Source of the DNA: VBDM01 sp964430565
GTDB taxonomy: Bacteria > Pseudomonadota > Gammaproteobacteria > Burkholderiales > SG8-39
Reading direction: 5' to 3'
Assembly (NCBI GenBank): GCA_964430565.1
Contig: CAYSFD010000039.1
Coordinates: forward strand, 1-9,244
Length of the DNA stretch: 9,244 bases
In this document: one piece after another, positions 1-6,843 of the stretch
How the letters are laid out: each line of letters starts with the position of its first letter
How positions within the stretch are numbered: the first letter of the stretch is position 1
Notes under the pieces: generated by a model
Databases searched by the model: none
Seen by the model: the letters and a program-made list of their open reading frames with translations, nothing else
What the model was told of the DNA's origin: nothing
Translations under genes and position numbers: made by a program

Positions 1-334
1 GAAAGCCGTGGCGGATTGCTGTAGCACCGATGATGAGATCGAGAGCTCCGAGCGTTACGCCTCGCCCGAGCGAGCTCACGAGATGCGCGTGGACGCGCGC
101 GACTTCAAGGTCGAAAGGCAGCGGGCGAAACAACCTGAAGACTGCCTCCACGAACGCCGAACGTCGCGCCCGGCGCTGCTCCGTGTTGGCGAGATGCACG
201 CCGACGAGGAGTTCCGAGCAGGTGGCCGCCGATATGAACCCCTGGCCGTATGCAGGCATGTAGGTGGAGAAATCGACGGCCGTGGAGTCCTTTTCCAGCC
301 TTATCAACACACCGGTGTCGATGATCAATCCCAT
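1..334 (-). CDS. vapC: VapC-type PIN-domain toxin (3' end off the window)
   Basis: Reading the minus strand from the ATG at 334 gives 111 codons that stay open to the window edge, so only the C-terminal end is missing. The start MGLIIDTGVLIRLEK carries the first PIN-domain aspartate (D6). TCSELLVGV supplies the acidic residue of the second motif (E41), and GALDLIIGATAIRHG supplies the third (D99). Together these form the Mg2+-binding acidic cluster of PIN ribonucleases. VapC toxins of this family are about 130 residues long and cleave RNA, often tRNA, when released from their antitoxin. The start codon overlaps the end of the upstream antitoxin gene by 10 nt (ATGGGATTGA), which implies translational coupling. 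The family call is firm; the RNA target cannot be seen from sequence. Confidence 0.9.
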   Translation of the reverse strand, partial: MGLIIDTGVLIRLEKDSTAVDFSTYMPAYGQGFISAATCSELLVGVHLANTEQRRARRSAFVEAVFRLFRPLPFDLEVARVHAHLVSSLGRGVTLGALDLIIGATAIRHGF

Positions 335-603
335 TCGACGGCGTCCGGACGTATTCTGGCCAGCCCGCGCTCGATGTCGTGCGCGAAAAGCTTGGCCTCG
401 CGCGGGCCCAGGCGGGGCAGCGAGCGCACGAGCTCGTCGAGCTGATCCAGGGCGACACCTCCCGGCGGCGCTGCCGGCACGAGCCGTGCAACCACTTCCT
501 TGCCGCGCACGATATCGAACTCCACGCCTTGATAGCGCACTTGGTTCAGGAACTCCGAGAACCCACGCGCGGCGTCCGTTGCGGTGATCGTCTTGCTTGC
601 CAT
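325..603 (-). CDS. Phd/YefM-family antitoxin (VapB partner)
   Basis: This 92-residue protein begins MASKTITATDAARGFSEFLN and continues with GVEFDIVRGKEVVARLVP. That is the typical Phd/YefM N-terminal fold, which dimerises and binds the operon operator. The C-terminal part (about residues 50-92, ending DAVEWD) is charged and fits the toxin-wrapping tail. The stop overlaps the start of the PIN toxin gene, giving the standard antitoxin-first order. The ribosome binding site is weak (TTTGGAA about 9 nt before the ATG). An AT-rich patch just upstream is the likely autoregulated promoter. By family knowledge the antitoxin neutralises the toxin and, with it, represses the operon. Confidence 0.9.
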   Translation of the reverse strand: MASKTITATDAARGFSEFLNQVRYQGVEFDIVRGKEVVARLVPAAPPGGVALDQLDELVRSLPRLGPREAKLFAHDIERGLARIRPDAVEWD

Positions 604-635
604 GGCGATGTTCCAAAGGTCGTGGGGACTCAGGT

Positions 636-656
636 TATCAGAAAATCATATAATGC
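636..656 (-). promoter_or_regulatory. AT-rich promoter/operator of the Phd-VapC operon
   Basis: On the minus strand an AT-rich island in otherwise GC-rich DNA reads ATTATATGATTTTCTGATAA. It contains TATGAT (645-650), one mismatch from the -10 consensus, and a repeated TGAT spaced 9 bp apart that could be antitoxin half-sites. No good -35 is visible at the right distance. It lies about 40 nt upstream of the antitoxin ATG. This is an assignment by position and composition only. Confidence 0.4.
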
Positions 657-720
657 GAAACGACCTGCCCTGAGAGGCGAAACGCAGTTACCCTTACTCG
701 TCTAGTCTAAGATGACACTT

Positions 721-768
721 GAAACCAAAACAGACTGGCAGCTGCGGCTGCAGATACAGTTCCTGTTT
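721..768 (-). terminator. Probable terminator of the patatin operon
   Basis: The stem pairs AAACAG (728-733) with CTGTTT (763-768), ACTG (734-737) with CAGT (757-760), and GCAGC (738-742) with GCTGC (747-751) around a TGCG loop. There are right-side bulges of 5 and 2 nt. Read on the minus strand, the stem ends in a T-rich tail (TTTTGGTTTC). It begins 17 nt after the patatin-barrel gene's stop codon. The bulges and the interrupted T run make it a moderate rather than a textbook intrinsic terminator. Confidence 0.5.
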
Positions 769-785
769 CCGAAATAAGGGGCGAA

Positions 786-3032
786 TCAAGGCACGCCGAG
801 CAGCAGATACAACGACCGGCGCCCGGCTTCGCCGATGCCCAACCCGAAGTAGAACGGCCCGATGGAGGTGTCCGCGCCCAAGAACAGCGAGCCCGACGCT
901 ATCGTTCCCGCACCGGAACTGCCGTCGAACCGGTTCTTCATCTGGCCTGCTTCGAGCGATGCGCCCGCGTAGATGCCCGATCCGAGCAGGTCGGGCAGCG
1001 TAATCGTCCGGTTGTAGTACATGAGCCGGCCAAACGCCATGTTGCGGCCGGAAAATTCGTCGATGCGGTATCCGGAGAAGCGCAGCGGGCCACCGAGCGT
1101 GAAGGTCTCGTAGGCAGGCATGTCCGTGCCCAGGTCCGTGCCTCCGGAAACTGCGATGTTCAGGGTGTGCGCCCTCCAGCTCATGACTCCTTCCAGCTGC
1201 CCCTCCAGTCGCTTGTAATTAAGGTCCGATCCGAAACTTTCGTCGGCGACGTACGCGGAAGCGGCGACTCGATAGCCGCTGCGGGCGAAGAAGGCGTGAT
1301 CGAGCTGGTCCGCGAACAAGCGCATCCTGGGGCCCGCCGTCGTTTCCTTCACGCCCGGCAGCACGGGCGAGCCCGTGTCCACCGCCGCGTCCACGTGCCG
1401 CCACAGCGCGCCGATGCGCAGCTCGCCCACGGTGTAGAGGACCGCCCCTGCATCGAGCCCGACGCGCGCGTCGTCCACGTCGTATTGCGCGACCCGGTCC
1501 TCTCCGACAAAGACGGGGCGCGCCGTCCGGCCGATGTTGCCGTAGGGCGCGACGAAGTAGCGGCCGCGTTCGTCCACCGGCTGGTAGAACTCGCTGAAGA
1601 GGCGCGAGACCTGGCCCACCTGGACCTCGTTCAGCCACTCCCCGCCGAGGCGGTTCAACCAGGTCTTGCGGTAGCTCACCAGCGCGCTGAAAGCGCTTTC
1701 CCCTTGGAAGTCGCTGGCGAGCCCCACGCCGAAGCGCAGGTAATCCGGCCCCCACGATTTCTCGCGCGGCTGGATCACCATGACGCGCGAGCCGGGCTCT
1801 TCCATGATGCGGTAGTCGATGCTCTCGAAGTCGCCCCGCCCGTAGATGCGGCGCAGGTCCGCCCCGATTGTCTCCTCCTTGAGCGGCTCGCCCGCCTTGC
1901 TCTGCATCAGCGCGCGCAGCAATTCCGGATTGGTGCGCTGCAGCCCCTCGAAGCGTATCTCATCCACCGTGCCCAGGCCTTTGGGCTCCCTCACCTGGCG
2001 GCTGCGCAGCGCGGCGTATTGTTCCGGCGGCAGGCTGTAGCGTTTGATCTGCTCGGCCATCGCCCGTGCGGCGGCCTCGCCGATGCGGATCGCATCGGCT
2101 GCGCGCTCGAAGCTCCCGGCCGAGATGTCGCCGAGATCCGGAGCGATCAGCACGTCGCGCGGTCCCATCCTGGCGAGCTGCCGGTCAACGGTCTGCTTGC
2201 CGAGGAAGTTGAGCAGCTGGATGCTGACGCTGAACGCGGATGTAATTTCCGCGCGCGTGAGCGGGGGCGTGGAAATGTTGACCGCGATCACGACCTCGCC
2301 ACACAGCTTGCGCGCCTCGTCGATCGGAAGGTTGTTGGCGATGCCGCCGTCAACCAGCAAGCGTCCGCCGATCTCCACCGGCGCCATCGCGCCGGGCACG
2401 GACATGCTGGCGCGCATCGCTTGGGCGACGTTGCCGCGATCGAGGACCACCGCCTCGCCCGTTTCGATGTCGGTGGCCATCGCGCGGAACGGAATGGGAA
2501 GTTTGCGAAAATCATGGATCTCGACCGCCGTCTCGGTGAGGCTCCGGAAATACGCCTCGATCGAGATTCCGGAGAGGATGCCCTTGGGAAGCACCAGCCC
2601 GCCGTCCTGCACGCCGTATTCCGGGGCGAACAGAGTCTTGTAGTCGTCTTGCTTGCGCCGGATGGAAATCTCCGAGCGCGGCGGCCGGTCGGTAAAGACC
2701 TCGCTCCAATTCGTCTTGAGAACGGTAGCCTCCAGCCTCGCCGGTGGCGCACCGGAGGCGAAGCTGCCGCCGACGACCGCGCCCATGCTGACGCCGGTCA
2801 CGCAGTGCACCGGCACGCGCAACTCCTCCAGCACCTTGAGCACGCCGAGGTGCGCCAGGCCGCGCGCGCCGCCGCCGGAGAGCGCGAGGCCGATGCGCGG
2901 AGCGGTGGCGGGCGGTTTTGGGTCCGCCGCCGGCTGTGCAAGCACCGGCGTTTGAGCGTGAAAGGCGAGGCTCAAAGCGACAATCGACGCGGCTAGGACC
3001 CGGCCAGCGGCCACAGCTGGAATTTTCTTCAT
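786..3032 (-). CDS. plpD: PlpD-like patatin phospholipase with POTRA and outer-membrane barrel (type Vd secretion)
   Basis: The 748-residue protein has three parts. A signal peptide comes first (about residues 1-32, VLA|QP). The patatin domain spans about 45-330, with oxyanion loop SGGGARG (52-58), nucleophile elbow GVSMG (Ser82) and the catalytic aspartate in DGG (Asp228). These form the Ser-Asp dyad of bacterial patatins. A single POTRA-like segment follows (about 354-424, starting VDEIRFEGLQRTNPELLRAL). The rest (about 425-748) is rich in alternating, aromatic-flanked strands like an Omp85/BamA barrel. This order and length match Pseudomonas PlpD-type autotransporters, which move a lipase across the outer membrane with their own barrel. 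The gene starts 31 nt after the lipoprotein patatin gene and has its own GGGG-type ribosome binding site, so it is the second gene of an operon. The last residue is Pro rather than the usual aromatic. Confidence 0.9.
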   Translation of the reverse strand: MKKIPAVAAGRVLAASIVALSLAFHAQTPVLAQPAADPKPPATAPRIGLALSGGGARGLAHLGVLKVLEELRVPVHCVTGVSMGAVVGGSFASGAPPARLEATVLKTNWSEVFTDRPPRSEISIRRKQDDYKTLFAPEYGVQDGGLVLPKGILSGISIEAYFRSLTETAVEIHDFRKLPIPFRAMATDIETGEAVVLDRGNVAQAMRASMSVPGAMAPVEIGGRLLVDGGIANNLPIDEARKLCGEVVIAVNISTPPLTRAEITSAFSVSIQLLNFLGKQTVDRQLARMGPRDVLIAPDLGDISAGSFERAADAIRIGEAAARAMAEQIKRYSLPPEQYAALRSRQVREPKGLGTVDEIRFEGLQRTNPELLRALMQSKAGEPLKEETIGADLRRIYGRGDFESIDYRIMEEPGSRVMVIQPREKSWGPDYLRFGVGLASDFQGESAFSALVSYRKTWLNRLGGEWLNEVQVGQVSRLFSEFYQPVDERGRYFVAPYGNIGRTARPVFVGEDRVAQYDVDDARVGLDAGAVLYTVGELRIGALWRHVDAAVDTGSPVLPGVKETTAGPRMRLFADQLDHAFFARSGYRVAASAYVADESFGSDLNYKRLEGQLEGVMSWRAHTLNIAVSGGTDLGTDMPAYETFTLGGPLRFSGYRIDEFSGRNMAFGRLMYYNRTITLPDLLGSGIYAGASLEAGQMKNRFDGSSGAGTIASGSLFLGADTSIGPFYFGLGIGEAGRRSLYLLLGVP

Positions 3033-3063
3033 GTCACGCCCCGTTCCGTTGGCGCAGCGACGA

Positions 3064-4431
3064 CTAGCGTTCCGATCTCAGGTCAACGAGCAGCCTCTGG
3101 AAAGCAGGCGCCTCGCGCAGGAGCCGGCCGGCAACTTCGCGCAGCCGATCCACCTGATCCTTGGGCAGCGTCAAGCTGGTCTTCACCTGTTTGAAATAGA
3201 GTCGCTCGGCAGGATCCTTCAGGTTCTCGAAGGTGACCTGCGCGAAGTACGCGCGCCGTTCCGGGGCAGCGGACTGCCAGGCGGCCAGCTTTTCACGCAC
3301 CTGCTCCACGCTGTCCAGGGTGATCCGGTCCACCGGGATCGACCACATCTGGTCGGTCACGATGCCGGTGTCCGGCGGCGCGTCGGAGCTATCCCAGTTC
3401 ACCACGGGGAAGCGCAGGGCGTTCACGGCGATCACCACCACCTTGCGGGCCCGTCGGAACGCCGCAAGTTCTGCTTCGTCCGTAGAGATCTTCAGGATCT
3501 CCATGGCCCTCACCACTTCGGCCAGGCCGAGATTCTCCGAGAGACCGCCGTCGAAGACGTGGACATACAGGCGGGCCGGGTCCGCGTAGGACTGGAGCGC
3601 TCGGGCGCGGAGCAGCGCGCGGCCCGGCGTCTCGGATCCGGCGGCAGCGGCCTCGGCGGCGGCCTGCCAGGCCGGCGCCTTGCTGCCGCAGGTCCCGCCG
3701 CGGTTCTCGAAGGTGATGGGTGTGAGCAGCGGCGGCAGCGCCGTCGAGGTGGCAATGGCCCGCCCCAGCGTCACCTTCGAAAGGTCGCCGCAGATGGCGT
3801 CGAACTGCTCTTGCGTGAAGGAGAACCGGGCGCCGATGGTGATATCGGTGCCGTTGATGATCACGAGCGGCCCCTTGGCCCGCTTCAGGTCGGCGAAAGT
3901 GGCGTGGTCGAACACCGTTTCGTCGTAGACCTCCGCGAAGAGGTCCGATTTTCCGAAGGTTCCGGAAGGAAGCCGGAACCAGTTGGTCGGGGTCAGGATG
4001 CGCTGCACCAGCTCGCTCTCGAAGTTGCGCGACAGCACCTTGGCCTCGAACTCCTCGAAGGTCTTCTCGCCGTGCAGGGCGTAATAGGTTGCCGGGAAGG
4101 TGCCGCCCGACACCGCCGAGATCACGTCGACCTCGTCGATGAGGCGGCGCTTCACGCCGTTCACTCTCACCTCGGTACGGCGCAACTCTTCCAGGACGCC
4201 GTAGCCCAGCGCCGCGGCACGCGTGCCGCCGCCGGAGAAGGCGAGGATCACCAGCAGGTCGTCGGACTGGCCGGGGCGGACGACCTCGGCGAGGCGATAG
4301 CCGGGCGCGCCGGCCTGCTCCAGCCGCGGTGTGGCGGGGTAGTGGGCGCAGCCGCCGGCGAATACGAATACGCAAAGTGAGGTCAGCAGGGCGACAGCAC
4401 GCACCCAAGCGAAGATCGAGTTGGGTTTCAT
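3064..4431 (-). CDS. Patatin-like phospholipase, predicted lipoprotein
   Basis: The 455-residue protein begins with a lipoprotein signal peptide. Its hydrophobic stretch AVALLTSLCVFVFAGGC puts the lipidated cysteine at C28. Residue +2 is Ala, not Asp, so outer-membrane sorting is expected. The patatin fold is marked by the glycine loop FSGGGTRAAALGYGVLEEL (65-83), the nucleophile in ISAVSGGTF (Ser108) and the dyad aspartate in FDGGLSENLGL (Asp294). The elbow is AxSGG rather than GxSxG, a variant I would expect to remain active. There is no barrel or POTRA domain, unlike the next gene. The start has a clear AGGGG site about 7 nt upstream. Predicted role: hydrolysis of membrane phospholipid or other acyl esters on the periplasmic side of the envelope. 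The substrate is unknown. Confidence 0.9.
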   Translation of the reverse strand: MKPNSIFAWVRAVALLTSLCVFVFAGGCAHYPATPRLEQAGAPGYRLAEVVRPGQSDDLLVILAFSGGGTRAAALGYGVLEELRRTEVRVNGVKRRLIDEVDVISAVSGGTFPATYYALHGEKTFEEFEAKVLSRNFESELVQRILTPTNWFRLPSGTFGKSDLFAEVYDETVFDHATFADLKRAKGPLVIINGTDITIGARFSFTQEQFDAICGDLSKVTLGRAIATSTALPPLLTPITFENRGGTCGSKAPAWQAAAEAAAAGSETPGRALLRARALQSYADPARLYVHVFDGGLSENLGLAEVVRAMEILKISTDEAELAAFRRARKVVVIAVNALRFPVVNWDSSDAPPDTGIVTDQMWSIPVDRITLDSVEQVREKLAAWQSAAPERRAYFAQVTFENLKDPAERLYFKQVKTSLTLPKDQVDRLREVAGRLLREAPAFQRLLVDLRSER

Positions 4432-4449
4432 GGACTGCCCCTGGTTAGG

Positions 4450-4474
4450 CTGCCGTATGTTTGGCGGCCGGCAG
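4450..4474 (-). other. Leader stem-loop upstream of the patatin operon
   Basis: CTGCCG (4450-4455) pairs perfectly with CGGCAG (4469-4474) around a 13-nt loop. It lies just upstream of the AGGGG ribosome binding site of the lipoprotein patatin. The whole 4432-4558 gap shows no convincing -35/-10 pair and no minus-strand terminator. The patatins may therefore be read through from the barrel-protein gene. The 6-bp stem alone could be chance. Confidence 0.25.
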
Positions 4475-4558
4475 GAAGCACCCGTGTCGCAACGGCGCCC
4501 GAGGGCGTCTTGCTGCTGAGAATGTTCCTGCGGCCGAACCGTTTTTTGTAGCTGTGGA

Positions 4559-5131
4559 TCAGAACCTGTAGAACGCGCTGATCGTCGCCATGCTCGCGCT
4601 GTCCAGCTGTTTGATGTCGATCACATCGTACTCGGCGCGCACGCCCAGGCCGAACACGGTAAACCAGACGCCGACGCCATAGACCGGCGCATTGCCGGTG
4701 TAGTCGGTGCTGCCGACACCGATGTTCTTCTTCAAGTCGTAATTCATCCCACCCACTCGTGCGAACAGGTCGATGGGGCCGAGTCCCAAACCCGCCAGTA
4801 CGCCATAGTCGAAGCCGCTGGCCTGGTATTCCACCGGCGCGCCCGCCACCGTCGTGCCGGTCGGTTTCCCGAGGTCGCGATAACCCACTTCAGCGGCGAA
4901 TCTCACAAGGGGAATCCAGTCGAAGTAATAGCCGACAAAGGCCTTGCCGGCGGTACCCGATGCGTCGAACGTACCGCCGGGCGCAGCACCAGGATTCCCG
5001 GGCACGTCCTTCATGTTCGATTGCCCAGCCCCGGCGCCGATATAAATTCCGCTGCCAGCATGGGCCGACATGACGGGGAGGCTGGCGGCGCAGACCAGTG
5101 AGGCGAGGATGATCAGTTTTCGGTGGTTCAT
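4559..5131 (-). CDS. Small outer-membrane beta-barrel protein (OmpA-like transmembrane domain)
   Basis: The 190-residue precursor has a classic signal peptide, MNHRKLIILASLVCAASLPV, with cleavage expected after AHA25. The mature part has alternating hydrophobic strands broken by Gly/Asp/Asn-rich loops: YIGAGAGQSN, AGKAFVGYYF, RFAAEVGYRDLG, FDYGVLAGLGLG, DLFARVGGMNYDL, YGVGVWFTVFGLGVRAEYD. It ends in SAFYRF, a normal aromatic C-terminal signal for the BAM machinery. Size and strand number fit an eight-stranded barrel of the OmpA/OmpX/OmpW-like class. There is no peptidoglycan-binding domain. AAGGAG (5138-5143) lies 6 nt before the ATG, the strongest ribosome binding site in the window. Upstream is an FNR/ANR-like box. 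The exact ligand or role is unknown. Confidence 0.85.
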   Translation of the reverse strand: MNHRKLIILASLVCAASLPVMSAHAGSGIYIGAGAGQSNMKDVPGNPGAAPGGTFDASGTAGKAFVGYYFDWIPLVRFAAEVGYRDLGKPTGTTVAGAPVEYQASGFDYGVLAGLGLGPIDLFARVGGMNYDLKKNIGVGSTDYTGNAPVYGVGVWFTVFGLGVRAEYDVIDIKQLDSASMATISAFYRF

Positions 5132-5155
5132 GGTGGACTCCTTTATGTTTGCCGG

Positions 5156-5172
5156 CGGCTCCTGCCGAGCCG
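5156..5172 (-). other. Stem-loop in the barrel-protein 5' leader
   Basis: CGGCTC (5156-5161) and GAGCCG (5167-5172) form a perfect 6-bp stem with a 5-nt loop. It lies between the predicted transcription start and the AAGGAG site of the outer-membrane protein gene. It could stabilise the mRNA 5' end or modulate translation. There is no evidence beyond the pairing. Confidence 0.3.
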
Positions 5173-5185
5173 GTGCTGCCGACAG

Positions 5186-5198
5186 ATTTTACAAGGTA
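5186..5198 (-). promoter_or_regulatory. Candidate -10 elements of the outer-membrane protein promoter
   Basis: On the minus strand two -10-like hexamers lie side by side: TACCTT (5193-5198) and TAAAAT (5186-5191). The first would put the FNR-like box centre near -40.5, close to the class II position of -41.5. The second matches the consensus better but would put the box near -47.5. No separate -35 is apparent, as expected for an activator-dependent promoter. Confidence 0.4.
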
Positions 5199-5219
5199 CT
5201 CCGGCGAAATTCCGGTGGT

Positions 5220-5233
5220 TTGATCCACGTCAA
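5220..5233 (-). promoter_or_regulatory. FNR/ANR-type binding site
   Basis: The 14-mer TTGATCCACGTCAA (plus strand; TTGACGTGGATCAA on the coding strand) differs from the FNR/ANR consensus TTGAT-N4-ATCAA at a single base. It lies in the gap between the phospholipase D and barrel-protein genes, about 90 nt upstream of the latter's ATG and at a class II-like distance from a -10 element. This suggests induction under low oxygen. CRP/FNR relatives such as DNR share this motif, so the exact regulator is open. Confidence 0.6.
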
Positions 5234-5277
5234 GCAAGCCCCCGGTCTGGCGGGCCGACGCCGAATGCTACTGGAGC

Positions 5278-6843
5278 CTAGAGCTGAGATTCGATCGGCA
5301 GCAGCCCGAGAAACCACACCGAGAACCGGCGCCAGGTGCTCACCTCGGGTTCTTCCAGGCGCTGCCGGACGCCCTCGGCGCCGCTCTCCACCCAGGCAAT
5401 GCGCGTGTTGCCGGAGGCGTCGACGATTCGCTCCAGACGCCAGGCGATCTTGTCGAAGTTCTGTTCAAGCCTGCCGGCCAGATCCTCGGCGAGAGGCGCG
5501 CTTTCGCAAACGAGGCCGATTTCCGTATTGAGCTGGATCGAACGCGGATCGAGGTTGAGCGAACCGATGAAGACCGCGCGTCGATCGAACACGAAGGTCT
5601 TGGCGTGCAGGGAGGCGCGTGAACCGCTGATGCCACCTTTCCCGCGCTTGGCACGCTCGTACTCGATCGCGTCGGGCTTGACTTCATAGAGCCTTACGCC
5701 CGCTTCGAGCAGCGCTTCCCGATAGTGCTGGTAGCCCGCATGCACCGCGCCGACGTCGGTCGCGGCGAGAGAGTTGGTCAGGACCATGACGCGCACGCCG
5801 CGCTTCACCAGCCCACCCAGCCAGGCCACGCCCGAATTGCCGGGGACGAAGTAGGGCGAAACGATCAGCAGTTCGTTCTGGACCTGCGCGCCGAGATCGG
5901 CGAACTGGGGCAACAGGTGCCCCTCGGTATCTTCGGGCGCACGGCTGATCTTGGCCGGGTCGTCATAGAGCAGATGGGCCTTACCCCAGAATAAGCCATC
6001 GCTACCTGCTGCGATCATCTCAGCCAGTTGGGATCTTGAGCGTGTCACGTAGGGGCTGTCGCGTTGCGCCTCGACAAAGGCGGCGAGCTCCGCGCGCAGG
6101 GCGTCCAGGCTTGCGGTCTCGCCGCTTCGACCGAGCAGCGCCGAGATCGGGATCGACGCGGGTGCGTTCCAGTAGCGATCGAACGCATCGGAGACGTCGC
6201 TCACGCCAGGACCCACCGTCAGCACGTCAAGATCGCCGAAGGCGACCTCGCTCTGCGCCTCGAAGTATTCGTCGCCGATATTGCGTCCGCCCAGGATGGC
6301 GCGCTGATTGTCGGCGATGAAGCTCTTGTTGTGCATGCGCCGGTTCACGCGCTGAAAGTCGGTGAGCATCCCCAGGCTGCGGAAACTGCGCGAAGCAACC
6401 GGATTGAATAGACGGATCTCGATGTTGGGATGCGCGTCGAGACTCAGAAGGTTCTCGTCATTCGCCCGCGCGCCGACATCGTCGAGGATGACGCGCACCC
6501 GCACGCCGCGGTCGGCCGCGCGCAGCAGCGCATTGGCGAAAAGGCGCCCGGTCAGATCGTCATGCCAGATGTAGTACTGGACGTCCAGCGAACGCTCGGC
6601 CGCTTCGGCCAGCACCATGCGCGCGAGCAGGGCATCGACGCCGTTGCGCAGCGGGAGAAATCCGCTCATGCCGGGATGCGCCTTCAGCATCGGTTCGGCT
6701 ATCTGGCCAAGGCGGGTGGTCTCCGTGCCGCGCAGGGCATGGGACTCACTGCGCTCGATGTGAGTGGGAAGACTGGCGCAGCCGTTGACCAGCAGCAGCG
6801 CTGCGACCGTGAGCCGGCGCCGTACATTCAGTTGCCCGTGCAT
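5278..6843 (-). CDS. Phospholipase D family lipoprotein, ClsC-like cardiolipin synthase
   Basis: The 521-residue protein has a lipobox LLLVNGC with the lipidated cysteine at C22 and Ala at +2. It has two HxKxxxxD catalytic motifs: HNKSFIADNQRAILGGRN (H171, K173, D178) and HAKTFVFDRRAVFIGSLN (H413, K415, D420). Each is followed by the conserved G-rich/Asn element. DVQYYIWHDDLTGRLF and GVRVRVILDDVG are typical of the Cls/ClsC branch of the PLD superfamily. Members transfer phosphatidyl groups to make cardiolipin, or hydrolyse phospholipids. Which reaction applies here is not decided by sequence. The ATG at 6843 lies inside the upstream gene (16-nt overlap) with no clear ribosome binding site, implying translational coupling. 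The frame is open further upstream, but the lipobox spacing supports this start. Confidence 0.88.
   Translation of the reverse strand: MHGQLNVRRRLTVAALLLVNGCASLPTHIERSESHALRGTETTRLGQIAEPMLKAHPGMSGFLPLRNGVDALLARMVLAEAAERSLDVQYYIWHDDLTGRLFANALLRAADRGVRVRVILDDVGARANDENLLSLDAHPNIEIRLFNPVASRSFRSLGMLTDFQRVNRRMHNKSFIADNQRAILGGRNIGDEYFEAQSEVAFGDLDVLTVGPGVSDVSDAFDRYWNAPASIPISALLGRSGETASLDALRAELAAFVEAQRDSPYVTRSRSQLAEMIAAGSDGLFWGKAHLLYDDPAKISRAPEDTEGHLLPQFADLGAQVQNELLIVSPYFVPGNSGVAWLGGLVKRGVRVMVLTNSLAATDVGAVHAGYQHYREALLEAGVRLYEVKPDAIEYERAKRGKGGISGSRASLHAKTFVFDRRAVFIGSLNLDPRSIQLNTEIGLVCESAPLAEDLAGRLEQNFDKIAWRLERIVDASGNTRIAWVESGAEGVRQRLEEPEVSTWRRFSVWFLGLLPIESQL

Noticed and set aside
1167..2996. 609-codon open frame on the plus strand opposite the PlpD-like gene
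   Set aside because: It is the exact antisense of a gene with clear patatin and barrel motifs. Its translation is low-complexity (His/Arg/Ala/Asp-rich) with no recognisable domain, as expected in GC-rich DNA where stop codons are rare.
3031..4380. 449-codon open frame on the plus strand opposite the lipoprotein patatin gene
   Set aside because: Antisense shadow of a convincing patatin; no motif, no signal peptide, and Arg/Gly/His-rich composition.
4528..4547. Plus-strand hairpin followed by six T (intrinsic-terminator look)
   Set aside because: The stem is only about 3 bp, and it would act on plus-strand transcripts, of which there are none here. Read on the minus strand it is an A run.
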